Shown in pieces: positions 52,058 to 62,636 of a DNA stretch of 64,000 nucleotides. Where the stretch lies: positions 62,001 through 126,000 of the forward strand of contig JAOWBW010001050.1 in the NCBI GenBank assembly GCA_026119855.1. Reading direction: 5' to 3'. Under the pieces are notes generated by a model. The model made no database searches. It saw nothing but the letters and a program-made list of their open reading frames with translations, and had not been told where the DNA came from. Positions within the stretch are counted from its first letter, which is position 1; every line of letters begins with the position of its first letter. The translations under genes were made by a program, and so were the position numbers. This DNA is from Campanula takesimana (lineage: Eukaryota > Streptophyta > Magnoliopsida > Asterales > Campanulaceae).

Positions 52058-52662
52058 TCCTGAGCGTCTCTCCATAGTCGTGCAGACACATTAGTTTAAT
52101 TTAGTTTTCTTTTGTTTGAGTTTCAATTTCAGAATAAGTTATTTATTCAAAAAGTATGTCAAGCTTAGACTCATCAAATAAGTGTTAACATGCAATGACT
52201 ACGGGAATAAAAGTTTTTTGCTTTCAGAAAAATACAACTTCTATCTTTATTGCTTTGACAAGATTTGGATGTTTATTTGTTTTTTAGACCGCACCTTTTG
52301 AAAGGCTGCCTACGTTCCCCTTTTACAAATAGGACTAAGGGGCTCAGGTCACCGTAGTTCACTCCAGTCAGACTAGAATGATTTTAAAAAAAGGGAAGAT
52401 AGAAGGGGGGGATGCTCTAACTTTTGCCTAGACCGCCCTCGCGGGTTTTCGATCTAGCGAGCTTTGTACGCACCCTTATTTTGCATAGACCGCCCTTTGC
52501 GGGTTTTCAGTCTATCGGGCTTCTTTTTGCGTAGTAATATTTTTTTTTTTTTATATTTTTTTTTTTTTTTTTTTTAAGAGGGGGGTCTAGTCAGAGTAGC
52601 GTCCGAGTTTGCTGATGTTGACTGTTTCCTTAGGCGGGCTGCCATCCAAATCTGTCATTCTG
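52058..52662. other. E7 spacer between convergent genes: module, paired hairpins, poly-T
   Basis: Tat module at 52283-52362 (AGACCGCACC...GCCTACGTTCCCC...GGCTCAGGTCACCGTAGTTC). Hairpin-like repeats at 52427-52462 and 52484-52521 (CTAGACCGCCC...GGGTTTTC...TCTAGCG). T-rich tracts lie near 52530-52575. The order matches 40402-40817 of E6. Confidence 0.6.
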
Positions 52663-55600
52663 TCAGTCTTGTGGTGCACCTCGAGCTTTGGTCATTGTGC
52701 CGACGCGTTGCTTCAAATCCTCTATTTCTCTTGAGATGTCTTGAATCGTTTCTGCAGTCAGGTGCGAGGGTGCCTCCGAGTCGTTATAAGGCTCGATTTC
52801 GCAGCAACCGAGGAGTTCTAAGTTTTCGCCTTCCCTATAGAACCAAAGTCCTCTCACGCTGGTGAGCATGTTCGCGTCCATCAAGCCTTGGATTCTCCTT
52901 TGTAGAGCGACACAGTCATTGGTGTCGTGGCCTTCGTCTTGGTGGTAAGAGCAACTTTTGGTAGGTTCAAATGGTTGAAGGGGTGGTAATTCGGAGAGTA
53001 GTGAATGTTCCCCTAAAGGTTGCATCTTGCCCATTTGTTTCAGTTGGTCGAACAATATTTCGAAAGGGGTCCCCATTCTTGTGTATCGGTGGACTGAGAG
53101 GGGGTATTTTTCCGAAAATCTCTGCAGTTTTTCACTGATCTTCTTTTCTTGGTGCGAGGGCCACAATTCTGTCGTTGGTGTTGGGGTTCGAAGTTCATTC
53201 CCATGTGCCGGGTGCAGGATTGGGGTATTCGCTAGGTACTCCTTGAGGCAGCATAATGCGAACTCACATCTCGAACTCCATTCTTGGTCGCGGGCCCTTT
53301 CTATTTCTCTGAGCATCGGTTCCCCCACTGTTGTAAAATGGTTGAGGTGTTGTAGTAACTTGACGAGTTCTTCCTTTTCGGCTTTGTTCCGAGGAGACTG
53401 CATTCTCAACACGGCTCGAACTCGCCGACTGATGGTCCTCCCCGAGGTTGTGGAGGGGGTTGCTTCTTGGTTCTCCTCTGTTGTCTCGACCTGGTTATAG
53501 CCGTCAAACCCATAAACGAACGACTTGGCCTCATAATGGGTGGTTGCGTCCGCCAACATGTCGATATTTGGCTGGGGGAAGTCATCCTTTGGCGTAGCTT
53601 TGTTGAGATCCCGAAAATCCACACATACTCTGACTTTACCGTTGGATTTCTTGACAGTCACCAGATTTGATAACCACGTTGGATACTCGATCACCCTGAT
53701 AAAAACCACACGGAGTAGCTTCTCAATTTCTTCCTTCACTTGCAAAGACCATTCCGGCTTAATGCGCCGCAGCTTCTGCTTGACTGGCTTAGCGTCTGGT
53801 GCTGTCGGGATTCTGTGCTCTACGATCGAGTTGTCGAGCCCCGGCATGTCCTTATAAGACCATGCAAACACATCCACATATTCTCTGAGTAGCTCAACCA
53901 GTGCTTCCCTTTCGGCTCCGCTGAAGAAGCTTCCGATCTGCGTTTCCTTAGGCTCGGCTTCGGTTCCCAAATTCACGCATGTTAACACCTCATCGGCAGC
54001 TTGGGCTCGAGATTCTTTTTGATTAATAACCTGTTCTGAGATCTCTTTAATGTATTCATCATTTAATGTGTCTGTGTCTGCCTCTTCTAATGAATCATTA
54101 TTAACTAAGTGTATATCATTAGTTTGATTATTAGCCAATTTATCAGTTAAAAGAGTGACTATGGAGGGATACTCAGAAAGGTCGAGGGTTTCATTCATGG
54201 CAAAAGGGAAAATAGCGTTTGCAACAAGATCATAGTCTTCAGACGTAAGGTCGTCAGACTTAGAGGAAGACTCAAATTCAAAATGTAAAACACTAGACTC
54301 TGGGGACGGGGATTTTGGGTGAGTGACAGGAGATGCTGCGGGAGTGGTGACAGGAGAAGGAGTAAGCCCCAGTGTCTCCATCATAAATTCCGGAGTAGCT
54401 ATAGGTCCCCCAATGATGCACCAATTCTTGAGCTTGTCCCCCATGGGTACCACCAATGTCCTTGGGTCCACCTTATCCTCAGGTTCATCTCCAATGACGG
54501 CAACCATGTCTTCGTGCAGCCCCAGATTACACAGATGTTGAAGCAAATATTGGCCGTCCCACGTCTCAGTCAAACTTGGAGTTTCTGCGGCTTCTATTGC
54601 TGGCTTGTCAAGGGTTGCGGCTTCAAGTTGATCTGCCAAGTCATCTGCAACCTTGGTGGAGTACTCGTGCTTGATGGTTCTAACTCTGCCCGTGGCTTTG
54701 TCATATTCCATGTAAGTCAGCTTCATGTTGGACCGATCAAATTCCACATCTCTGAAAATCTCGAACCCTTTCTGTAATTTCCCGGTGTGGTCAATCCATG
54801 GCTCGGCGAACTCAAAACATGAAAACTCCTCGCCTTCCCTGACAAAGTAGCTATTCAGGGACAGGCGGTATGGCCGCATTTCAGGCTTTTTGTAGGGAAG
54901 CTTCATCTTTTTAAGCAATTCTATCCTTTGTTGCTCCATCTTGTCTTCAAGAGTAAGGGTGTATCCTAGGCCGAACAACCCTCGATGATTAATCTCTTCA
55001 ACCAATTCTGTGGGGCCTTGCAAGTTCTTACCTAGCCCCAGCCCCGGTATAAAACCCATGTTACGCAGTATCTTGACAACATGTGCCACTTTGTCCGTTG
55101 TTTTGGTGAGGTCGATCGTGCAGATCTGTGCTTGAGCGACTATTTCGAAGCCACTGAAGAGCCAGCTCTCTTCCCCATGCTGAATCTGCAAGACAGGAAC
55201 GCCCTTGGTGTCCGTCCCTTGGGCAGTTACAAGATCACTGTAGATGATGGTCACTTCATTACCGGATTGAAACTTCACACACTGGTGCAGGGAAGATGGG
55301 ACCGCGCCCGACTGATGTAACCATGGCCGGCCGAGGAGGAGTGAGAAGGTTGCGGGGATGTCGATGATGTGGAAATCGGTTGGCAGGATCTTTGTTCCGA
55401 TGGTAATGGGCAAGGTGACTTCGCCTATCACGGCGCGGCATGTGGAGTCATAAGCTTTGATGGTTTGCTTGGATGGGCGTAAATCAACACCATGAACGCC
55501 AACCACATCCATCATCCTTGAAGGCAGGATATTAATAGCAGAACCATTGTCAATGAATACACGGGGAATCTTCTTGCCATTTACTTCGACAGTGATGTAC

Positions 55601-58230
55601 AAAGGTTCATTATGATCAACTCCGAACACTGGCTTGTCTAGCTCCGAGAAAGTGATGATGTTTCCATAGTGGATATTACCAATCATGTGGGTGACGTCCT
55701 CCGGGGTAATAGTGGATGGTACCATGGTGGCGGCGAGGTTTTGCTCGAGCATGAGGCGATGGGCTAGGGAGGAGGTGAGTAGGGACCATAGTGAAATGTG
55801 GGCTTGGGTTTGTTTGAGTTGAGTGAGGATAGGGTCTTCTTTGTCTAGGTCGGCTTGCTCGGGTTCCTTCCCAAAGACTTTCTTTGCACCCTTCGGGTCG
55901 GATTGGTACACTTGACCGGATCTTGTAAGGAGACAAACTTCCGCACGTAGCTCCTCCAAAGACAATGGCGAGTCATGACAAGGGGGCGAAACTTCGGTCT
56001 TTTCGGCCTCCTCGAAGATTTCGGCCCAAGAAAGAGGTTGAGAGGGCTTGGGACTCTCCTCCTCTAGAGATTCGACTTCACTCACTAGTTCTTCTAAAGA
56101 CAACAAGTAGCAAGAAGATTCTTTATTATTAGTCATTGAAATACAACCCATCTCATCACAGTCCGCCACAACAGGCTCGGCCGGATCAGTGATCTCACTA
56201 AGTTCTACCATGAGTACATTGCTAGCTACATAATCTCTAGGGTCTTCGATGACTCCCTTGTGGATGAGCTCTTGCACGGCCTTCTTGAGTTCAAAGCATT
56301 CTTCGGTAGTGTGACCGGTGCACTTGTGGTAGTGGCAAAACTTCGACAAATCGCAACCAAGGCGGGGAAGGTGTCCTTCTAATGGTTCGAGCATTTCTAA
56401 CGTCACCAATGCCATGAAGACATCCACCATCGTGAGCCCTATCTTGTCAAAGGCATCCATGAGCTCTAGGATACTAATCTCGCATGTTTGCACCATATTC
56501 ACCCCACCCCCATTGTTGGGAAGAGGGTTATTCACCACATTAGGACCCTTCGGCTTCTCAATCTTCTTGTCATTGATCAACCCTTGTACTACGCGCTTCA
56601 ATTGAATACAACCATCCGTTGTGTGCCCGATGTGCTTGTGATACTTGCAGAACTTGGAGGCGTCCAAATCACTTCTTGGGTAGGCAGGTTGGTAATTCTC
56701 TAAAGGCTTGATAAGACCCCTCTTGACTAACACGTCAAAGACTTTCCCCATAGGCATACCAAAATCATCAAAGTGCTCCCTCTCCCTTTGCGGCGGAGCC
56801 CCATTCCTTGTTACGGCTTGGACATCTAACGGGACCTCTTTCTGGACCATATTCACTTGGCCGACGGCCTCCTTTCCACCCCTAGGAGGCGCAGGCGCAG
56901 TAGGAGCCTTGTAGCGGAAGGAATTGTTGTTGTTGGTCTTTGGACATTCCTTTGGCGGCACAATCCCAGTGAACCCTGCTTCGTACCTTACTCCGGCGTC
57001 AACCATTTCCCGCAAATCAGGGAAGTAACCATTACCTATAGCTGCTTTCATCTCCGGTAGCAAGCATTTGTAGAAAATCAGTTTCTGTTCCTTCGCTTTT
57101 GGTGGGTATTGGACCTCGCACAACCGATGATTCCATCTCTTGTAAAAATCATAAATAGCCTCGCCGGGCTTTTGCATAGTGTTCTCAAGGTCTGTTCGAT
57201 TCACGTGCCAATCTAAGTTAGCTTGATACTTCTCACAGAAAATGGCGCTGATCTGATCCCAAGTTTGCCTCTCGCTTGGTTCTAGCCCCAAGAACCAACG
57301 CAGAGCTATACCATCCAAAGTGCTATGAAATACGCGAGCCATTTGTTCGTTGGTGCAGTCACAAGCCCTCATGGCCAACACATAACTATCCAAATGAGTC
57401 TTAGGACACGAGTCACCATGAAACATTGCCACCTTAGGCATCTTGAAATCCTTGGGGAGAGCCCCTACTTGGCTAGGGTTGATTGTCTTGGTAGTCGGTG
57501 CACTTTGCTTATCCACGGTCTCGATCAACTTTCGCATTTGCTCTTGCATGGCCATAACCACAGGGTGATTGGAGATGTCGGGGATAGTTTCTGACAGAGT
57601 GACGGGAGGAGTAGTGGAAGCAGTAGCAGCGGCCATCCCAATACTCAAAGGCAACGAGGGTGCGGGTAGTTTGCTAGCGGAGAGGTAGCCGCCAAGCAGT
57701 TCAGGGGAAGGTTCATAGACAGCCTTGTTCTTGCTCATGGTAGTGAAACCTTGTTGGGTGTAGAGAGAAGGAGGTGGAACATTGCGGTAGCTTGGGAATG
57801 GGAAGGTAGTAGCATTGGTGTTGGGGGGACAGTTGGTATTGACCTCTTCATCCTCGACATAAATGAAATTCTCTCCATCGGGCACCAGTTTAGTCCCCTT
57901 TTGTTGAATGTGACCCTTCAACTGTTGGTTCTGATCTTCCAACATCTTGTTGCTTTCCTCGAGATTCCTGATCTTGACTTCGAGACCGGCTAGGAAGTTC
58001 TGTAGGCTTGGGGGAATACCATTAAGAGTAGCCTCGGTGTTGAGCTCGGCGGTACTGGCAGGAGGAGCAGAGGCTGAAGCTGAAGCGGGAGTTGACATTG
58101 CTGATGACGAGACTGAGAACGTGGACGGAGTAGAAGCTTCACGTTGTAGTCGACCACCCGAACGGATCCAAACTTGCTTTGCTGAAAGGTTGAAGGGTAA
58201 TGAAGCTTTTAGGAGAGGGGGAAGGCTCAT
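52663..58230 (-). CDS. E7 gag-protease-RT fragment polyprotein (1,855 aa), RT active site and integrase missing
   Basis: One unbroken frame. In order: Ala/Ser-rich N-terminus with a coiled coil (about residues 60-115), capsid-like Retrotrans_gag (about 265-440), two Tat knuckles C-K-Y-H...G-H-T-T-D-G-C (about 527-540) and C-H-Y-H...G-H-T-T-E-E-C (about 630-644), protease FIDNGSAINILP (about 890-902), G-patch-like GLGLGKNLQG (about 1055), and RT N-terminal part to GFDGYNQ (about 1575). There the palm, including the YVDD motif, is gone; a scrap of RT thumb follows. Near 1758-1775 stands a third gag-type knuckle C-S-Y-H...G-H-D-T-N-D-C. No RNase H or integrase. The reading frame is kept across these junctions, as if the product is still made. 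Confidence 0.9.
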   Translation of the reverse strand: MSLPPLLKASLPFNLSAKQVWIRSGGRLQREASTPSTFSVSSSAMSTPASASASAPPASTAELNTEATLNGIPPSLQNFLAGLEVKIRNLEESNKMLEDQNQQLKGHIQQKGTKLVPDGENFIYVEDEEVNTNCPPNTNATTFPFPSYRNVPPPSLYTQQGFTTMSKNKAVYEPSPELLGGYLSASKLPAPSLPLSIGMAAATASTTPPVTLSETIPDISNHPVVMAMQEQMRKLIETVDKQSAPTTKTINPSQVGALPKDFKMPKVAMFHGDSCPKTHLDSYVLAMRACDCTNEQMARVFHSTLDGIALRWFLGLEPSERQTWDQISAIFCEKYQANLDWHVNRTDLENTMQKPGEAIYDFYKRWNHRLCEVQYPPKAKEQKLIFYKCLLPEMKAAIGNGYFPDLREMVDAGVRYEAGFTGIVPPKECPKTNNNNSFRYKAPTAPAPPRGGKEAVGQVNMVQKEVPLDVQAVTRNGAPPQREREHFDDFGMPMGKVFDVLVKRGLIKPLENYQPAYPRSDLDASKFCKYHKHIGHTTDGCIQLKRVVQGLINDKKIEKPKGPNVVNNPLPNNGGGVNMVQTCEISILELMDAFDKIGLTMVDVFMALVTLEMLEPLEGHLPRLGCDLSKFCHYHKCTGHTTEECFELKKAVQELIHKGVIEDPRDYVASNVLMVELSEITDPAEPVVADCDEMGCISMTNNKESSCYLLSLEELVSEVESLEEESPKPSQPLSWAEIFEEAEKTEVSPPCHDSPLSLEELRAEVCLLTRSGQVYQSDPKGAKKVFGKEPEQADLDKEDPILTQLKQTQAHISLWSLLTSSLAHRLMLEQNLAATMVPSTITPEDVTHMIGNIHYGNIITFSELDKPVFGVDHNEPLYITVEVNGKKIPRVFIDNGSAINILPSRMMDVVGVHGVDLRPSKQTIKAYDSTCRAVIGEVTLPITIGTKILPTDFHIIDIPATFSLLLGRPWLHQSGAVPSSLHQCVKFQSGNEVTIIYSDLVTAQGTDTKGVPVLQIQHGEESWLFSGFEIVAQAQICTIDLTKTTDKVAHVVKILRNMGFIPGLGLGKNLQGPTELVEEINHRGLFGLGYTLTLEDKMEQQRIELLKKMKLPYKKPEMRPYRLSLNSYFVREGEEFSCFEFAEPWIDHTGKLQKGFEIFRDVEFDRSNMKLTYMEYDKATGRVRTIKHEYSTKVADDLADQLEAATLDKPAIEAAETPSLTETWDGQYLLQHLCNLGLHEDMVAVIGDEPEDKVDPRTLVVPMGDKLKNWCIIGGPIATPEFMMETLGLTPSPVTTPAASPVTHPKSPSPESSVLHFEFESSSKSDDLTSEDYDLVANAIFPFAMNETLDLSEYPSIVTLLTDKLANNQTNDIHLVNNDSLEEADTDTLNDEYIKEISEQVINQKESRAQAADEVLTCVNLGTEAEPKETQIGSFFSGAEREALVELLREYVDVFAWSYKDMPGLDNSIVEHRIPTAPDAKPVKQKLRRIKPEWSLQVKEEIEKLLRVVFIRVIEYPTWLSNLVTVKKSNGKVRVCVDFRDLNKATPKDDFPQPNIDMLADATTHYEAKSFVYGFDGYNQVETTEENQEATPSTTSGRTISRRVRAVLRMQSPRNKAEKEELVKLLQHLNHFTTVGEPMLREIERARDQEWSSRCEFALCCLKEYLANTPILHPAHGNELRTPTPTTELWPSHQEKKISEKLQRFSEKYPLSVHRYTRMGTPFEILFDQLKQMGKMQPLGEHSLLSELPPLQPFEPTKSCSYHQDEGHDTNDCVALQRRIQGLMDANMLTSVRGLWFYREGENLELLGCCEIEPYNDSEAPSHLTAETIQDISREIEDLKQRVGTMTKARGAPQD

Positions 58231-59497
58231 GCAAAGTATATTTTAATTTATAAAAACATACATTATTTACATCCTAATTGGTTGGAAGGGGTACCCCTTT
58301 TTCGTAACTAGTTAGAGGACTACGATCAGTGGAGGCTATCACTACGTCTATAGACCCCTCGTTTTTCACTTGTATTGGACACCCCCAAACGGACAATTTA
58401 GGCGAGGGTCCTATAGGGCAAGCGGCTTCCACCAACCATCGGATCCTACGACTAACCCTTCCTTAAAGGCATTTAAAGTGATGTCTATGTTACATCCTAC
58501 GCAAGTTAATGATGAGCGGAGATCTTGACAATAAACACTCATCTCACCATGGCACGTCCCTTGTAGGGAAATCACTTTTTTGTGCACTTTCTCTCAAATA
58601 TCTCGATTCATCATTGACTTGGGGATGACTCGACATAGACAGCACGTTAATTGACTATTAAGAAAAAACTAGCCAAACCAACCGGTCAAAACCTAGGTGT
58701 GTTACCTATACTAGTGTGGGTTGACACGGGTTAGGTAAAAGGTTCCCACCGCTCGCGGAACGTACACGGTGAGTGGAGTAGACGAGTGACTCGAAAAGAG
58801 GGCGACAGTAGCGCACAAATTCCTGCACATCGAATACTCCGGGTAATGGGGACCTGTGCAGTGCTGACACGGACTGGTGGTAGTGTGTGGCAAGAAACTA
58901 ATTCTTTTTAAGGAGAAAAGAGAGAAGCTTTTGATGTTAGGATGATGCAATGCAATGCATGAGAGAGGGAGAGAGAGCCATGTACAGGGGAGCATAGCAG
59001 AGTTTTGTTTGACCCTAATACTAAAGCGAAGATAACAAGGGTACACGGTACAAGGTATATACAAAGTACAAGTATCGACAAAGTACAAGTATTAACATTG
59101 CGGGCTGCGCGGGTGCATGTGTGAACATGGCAAGTATGTGAGATGCATGTATAAACATGGCAAGTGTGTGGAGGGTGCATGTGTGAACATGGCCAGTATG
59201 TGAGGTGCATGTATAAACATGGCAAGTGTGTGCACGTGAAAACATGGCAAGTGTGCATGTGTAAACATGGCAGGTGTGTGCATGTGTAAACATGGCAGGT
59301 GTGTGCATGTGTAAACATGGCAAAGCGTGTGGTGCATGTGAGAACATGGCAAAGTGTAAGGTGCATGTGAGAACATGGCAAATGTGTAAGGTGCATGTGA
59401 GAACATGGCAAAGTGTAAGGTGCATGTGAGAACATGGCAGACGTCATGATGTGAACGAAAGTTAGACCCACTAAGTTTGAAAAAGTTTCAAAGCAGT
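58231..59497 (-). other. E7 5' leader with minisatellite
   Basis: Noncoding. Part (58340-58440) matches the E3 leader. At 59105-59440 about 13 imperfect copies of GTGCATGTG(A/T)(G/A)AACATGGCAA (22-33 bp) form a minisatellite. The His/Cys-rich ORFs on the minus strand there are repeat artefacts. Confidence 0.75.
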
Positions 59498-59514
59498 CCC
59501 CAGCAGAGTCGCCA
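59498..59514 (-). other. Primer-binding site, Arg tRNA (E7)
   Basis: The minus strand reads TGGCGACTCTGCTGGGG one base after the LTR end, the Ogre/Tat PBS. Confidence 0.92.
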
Positions 59515-59515
59515 C

Positions 59516-60653
59516 TGTGAATACCCCTTTCCGATGAAGCGACGCATGGGAAGTATCTTGTGATTATTTTTATTTACAAAGGGAATATTCATAACGACAT
59601 TAAAATTATGAGAGTCGCCACGCCGTTTTAATTAAAGCCAAAACATTGAAAAAAGCATTTTTAGTGGGTTCGGGGGTCAAATTACAACAAGAGAAGAATA
59701 TTGAACGTTATCACTCCTATTGCCCGAATTGATCGGTCTTTCTATCATGATGAATGTGTTAGTAGTGTGTTAGTGATTTAGACCGGATCCGAAGATTTCC
59801 TACGTTCCTCTCAATGTGAGAAGCTCAGGTCAGCGTAGTTCGCAGAGAATTAGAATAGGCAGAAGAATCGGGATCATGCATAATGAGGGGGAAATTACCT
59901 AAAGATTAGGGTTTAGAAGTAGTTCCTAGATCATCCTCGGGTTGATGAACCCTCGATCATCATCGGCTATGAAATAACATGCAAACATGAAGATCGCAAC
60001 CCTAATTATAGCATAAATAAGGTTTTAATCTATGAACACGAAGAACATATATGAACATATGAATGAATATGCAAAGCATACGAAGAAACTATGAATAAAC
60101 ATGCACGAACATGAATATAAAAGATCTACATTAAAAATAATGCAAGAACACGAAGAAAAAATTATAAAACTTACCTATGTTGGCAAGAAATAAACCTTGG
60201 ATCTTCTTGGAGGTTTGAATGCTAATTAGAGAGCAAAATATTGTTTAAGAACTCCAAAATTCGTACTTAGAGCTCTCAAAATCCGATCCTTAAACCAATA
60301 GCATGGGATTGATTTATATAGTAAACTGAGGGGAAGATCTGATGGTCCAGATCATCCGGCGCAAGGTTGGCCGCCTGGCCATGGTTGAAGACGGCGACAA
60401 TGTTGGCCGCGTGGCCAAGATCAACGCGTAACAATGTTGGCCGCCTGGCCAAGTCTGCAGGCTGACTTGATTTTCAAGCTAGGGCTTCACTGTTGCTTTA
60501 TGGTAACCCTAAGTTGCCTATTTTGATGGATTTTGTCATAAATGAGATATTTTGGGAATCCAGGACAAGTCTTTGCAAGGTTTCTAATTCCCATAAAGTC
60601 TTTGTATTTTTGGGAAAGTCCTAATAAACTCATTTTCAAGTCGGGTACTAACA
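59516..60653 (-). repeat. E7 5' LTR
   Basis: 1138 bp, same length as the 3' LTR with about ten substitutions by eye (for example TTGCCTAC versus TTTCCTAC and GGCGTAAGG versus GGCGCAAGG). Contains the motif array at 60366-60452 and TATATAAA at 60320-60313. Confidence 0.95.
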
Positions 60654-62636
60654 CTGTCATACCCTCTAATGACTTGGGCGGAGGGTTGTAAATCGGAGCT
60701 TTTGAGCCCCAGTATGTCCATGACTCGGCTAGGCATTAAGTTGAGTGCAGAACCACCGTCTACTAGAACTCTTGAGATGGGTCTCCCCCTTGTCCTTACT
60801 TTGAGGTAGATGGCTTAATTGTGTTCGGACCCAAATGGCGGGAGGTCCATGTCGGCGAAAGTTATGACATTGCCGAAGTTAATGTGACCTATCATTGCTG
60901 TGAGGTCCTCTGGAGTTGTTTCAGGAGAGACTGATATGTCATCCAAGTTCTTGATGACGAGGTCTCGGTGTTTCTTTATTGATGCAATAAGGTCCCAGAT
61001 GGATATGCTGGCTTGCGTCTTCTTGAGTTGTGTTAATAAAGGATCTTCGGGTACGTCGAGTGCTTGCGATCTTTGAGAAGAGGTGTTGGTTGCTGTGGTA
61101 TTGGGAGGGATTGTGCTCGTTGTTACTCGGCCACTGCGAGTGAGCACGTTCACGGTCCCGTATAGCTTCTTCTTCCTATTCTCTAAGACTTCCCTCATAA
61201 TCTCATCATAAGTCACAACATAACAAGAATTATCAAGTTTATTCATATCATCAGAGCCCTCATTCACAATTGGGATCGAATGAGTGGTTCCTTCAAACTC
61301 TCATACTTCTATTACATTGACACCACCCTCATTAGGGATTATGAATTCCTTCTTGTCTATGAGGTCTTGGATGGTGTTGCGGATGGAGAAGCAATCCTCG
61401 GTGAGGTGGCCGGTGTATTGATGGTAGTCACACCATTTGTGGTGGGCATGATTAGGACGGAGCGGTTGTGGTTGCTTGTACCCTTGAAGAGGAGTGATTT
61501 GCCCCTTGGCATTTAGAGCTTCATAGGCCTCGGTGATGGTCATGCCATTGAGAGGAGTGTAGACGCGGTCGGTTTGGAACCGCTTGCCTTGTGGTAGAGG
61601 GACCTTCTTGTAATTCCCCTTGTCGGTAGTAATGGCATTGACAGAAGCCTCTTTGTTTGAATTAGAGGCAGCCTTGTAACGATAGGTAGGAGTGGCCTTC
61701 TTAATCTCCTTGAGAAAGTCATCCATGCGTACCCCCGCCTCATACATTTAGGAGAAGTCGGAGTAGCAAGCCCCACTTAGGTGGGTACGGAGATCAATCT
61801 TGAGACACTTGAGAAAGATGTGCATTTGCTCTTTTGTGTTTGGTCTCTCAACAATTTCAGAGAGCTTGTCATTCCATCTCCTTGTGAAGTCAATGAAGGA
61901 CTCGTTGTCTCTTTGAGTGGTGTTCTCGAGCTCTTTCCTTGTGGGCTGGTGAGTGGTGTTGCCTTGATATTGATTTTTGAAGGAAAGCATAGCGGCATCC
62001 CAATCAAGACGGACAGTGAGCGGAGAGTTGCATACCAATCTTTTGCCGCCCCCTCGAGGGTTAGAGGAAAGCATTGAGCCATAACTTTTTGGGAGACCTT
62101 CTTCGGAACCATAGCCCAAATATAAGTCTCGATGTGAGCCATCGGGCATGAGTTGCCCTTAAACTTGCTAATGTCGGGCATCTTGAATTTTTCGGGGAGA
62201 GCGGCCATCGTGCTCATGAGGATGGATGACTGATAAAGGCTTGTGTTGGAGCCTTTTCCCATGTTGAGGCCGTTAAATTTCTGATCAATGTAGGCCATGA
62301 TGGAATCGACCATTTTGGGTTCATTGTTGTCGGTGCTTGGTCCCCCCACTTTCTTGGTACGGGCACTGACATATGGGCTTTCAAACAAACCCTCGGTCCA
62401 CTCGGATTCCTCGTTGTCATTAACCCCCTTGTTCTTGGAGAGCTTGAGGAGCTTGGCTTTCAATTGGTCAACCTCGGCCTCGTGGGCCTCCCTTTGACTG
62501 TCGACATGAGCTTGCCACAAGGCTTCTTTGGTTTGAGCATCGTTGTGGAGAGTGGTGACTTGTTGTTTAGAGTTTGGACCATGGCAGAAAGTTGCTCGAG
62601 AGTTATGGCGTTGTTGGTGCTGGAGTCGCCGGCCAT
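60654..62636 (-). pseudogene. E6 gag and protease N-part, disrupted
   Basis: Starts at the ATG 62636-62634 (MAGDSSTNN). A frameshift at about 62540 leads to a coiled-coil segment (QREAHEAEVDQLKAKLLKL) and the capsid start. A second frameshift near 62050 leads to the capsid end (SFIDFTRRWNDKL...KCLKIDLRTHL). In-frame stops at 61750-61748, 61303-61301 and 60817-60815 follow. One Tat knuckle C-D-Y-H...G-H-L-T-E-D-C (near 61400) and protease active site LVDGGSALNLMPSRVMDILGL (about 60755-60700) are readable. The frame meets E7 at 60654 and continues at 45405. At least two frameshifts and three nonsense codons show that gag is dead. Confidence 0.82.

Larger units (their letters stand above)
45406..60653 (-). 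mobile_element. E7: Tat/Ogre-type Ty3/gypsy element with two antisense PMD-family genes
   Basis: 15,248 bp with perfect TSD CTGTC (45401-45405 and 60654-60658), inserted into the protease region of E6. LTRs of 1138 bp each differ at about ten positions by eye. Minus orientation is shown by the PPT at the left LTR and the Arg-tRNA PBS at the right LTR. It encodes a 1,855-codon gag-protease-truncated RT ORF and no integrase, so it depends on another element for pol. Two PMD-family genes lie antisense near the 3' end. Confidence 0.95.
35006..62636 (-). mobile_element. E6: Tat/Ogre-type Ty3/gypsy element, host of E7
   Basis: Minus-strand element: 3' LTR (35006-36022), PPT, minisatellites, antisense PMD pseudogene, antisense small ORF, pol with two RNase H domains and integrase (45405-40818), and protease/gag (62636-60654). 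E7 (45406-60653, TSD CTGTC) splits it within protease. The leader continues right past 62636; the 5' LTR was not found and is probably beyond 64000. Confidence 0.88.

Noticed and set aside
58908..59471. His/Cys-rich minus-strand ORFs that resemble zinc-finger repeats
   Set aside because: Translation of the CATGTG minisatellite in three frames; no start context or conserved domain.
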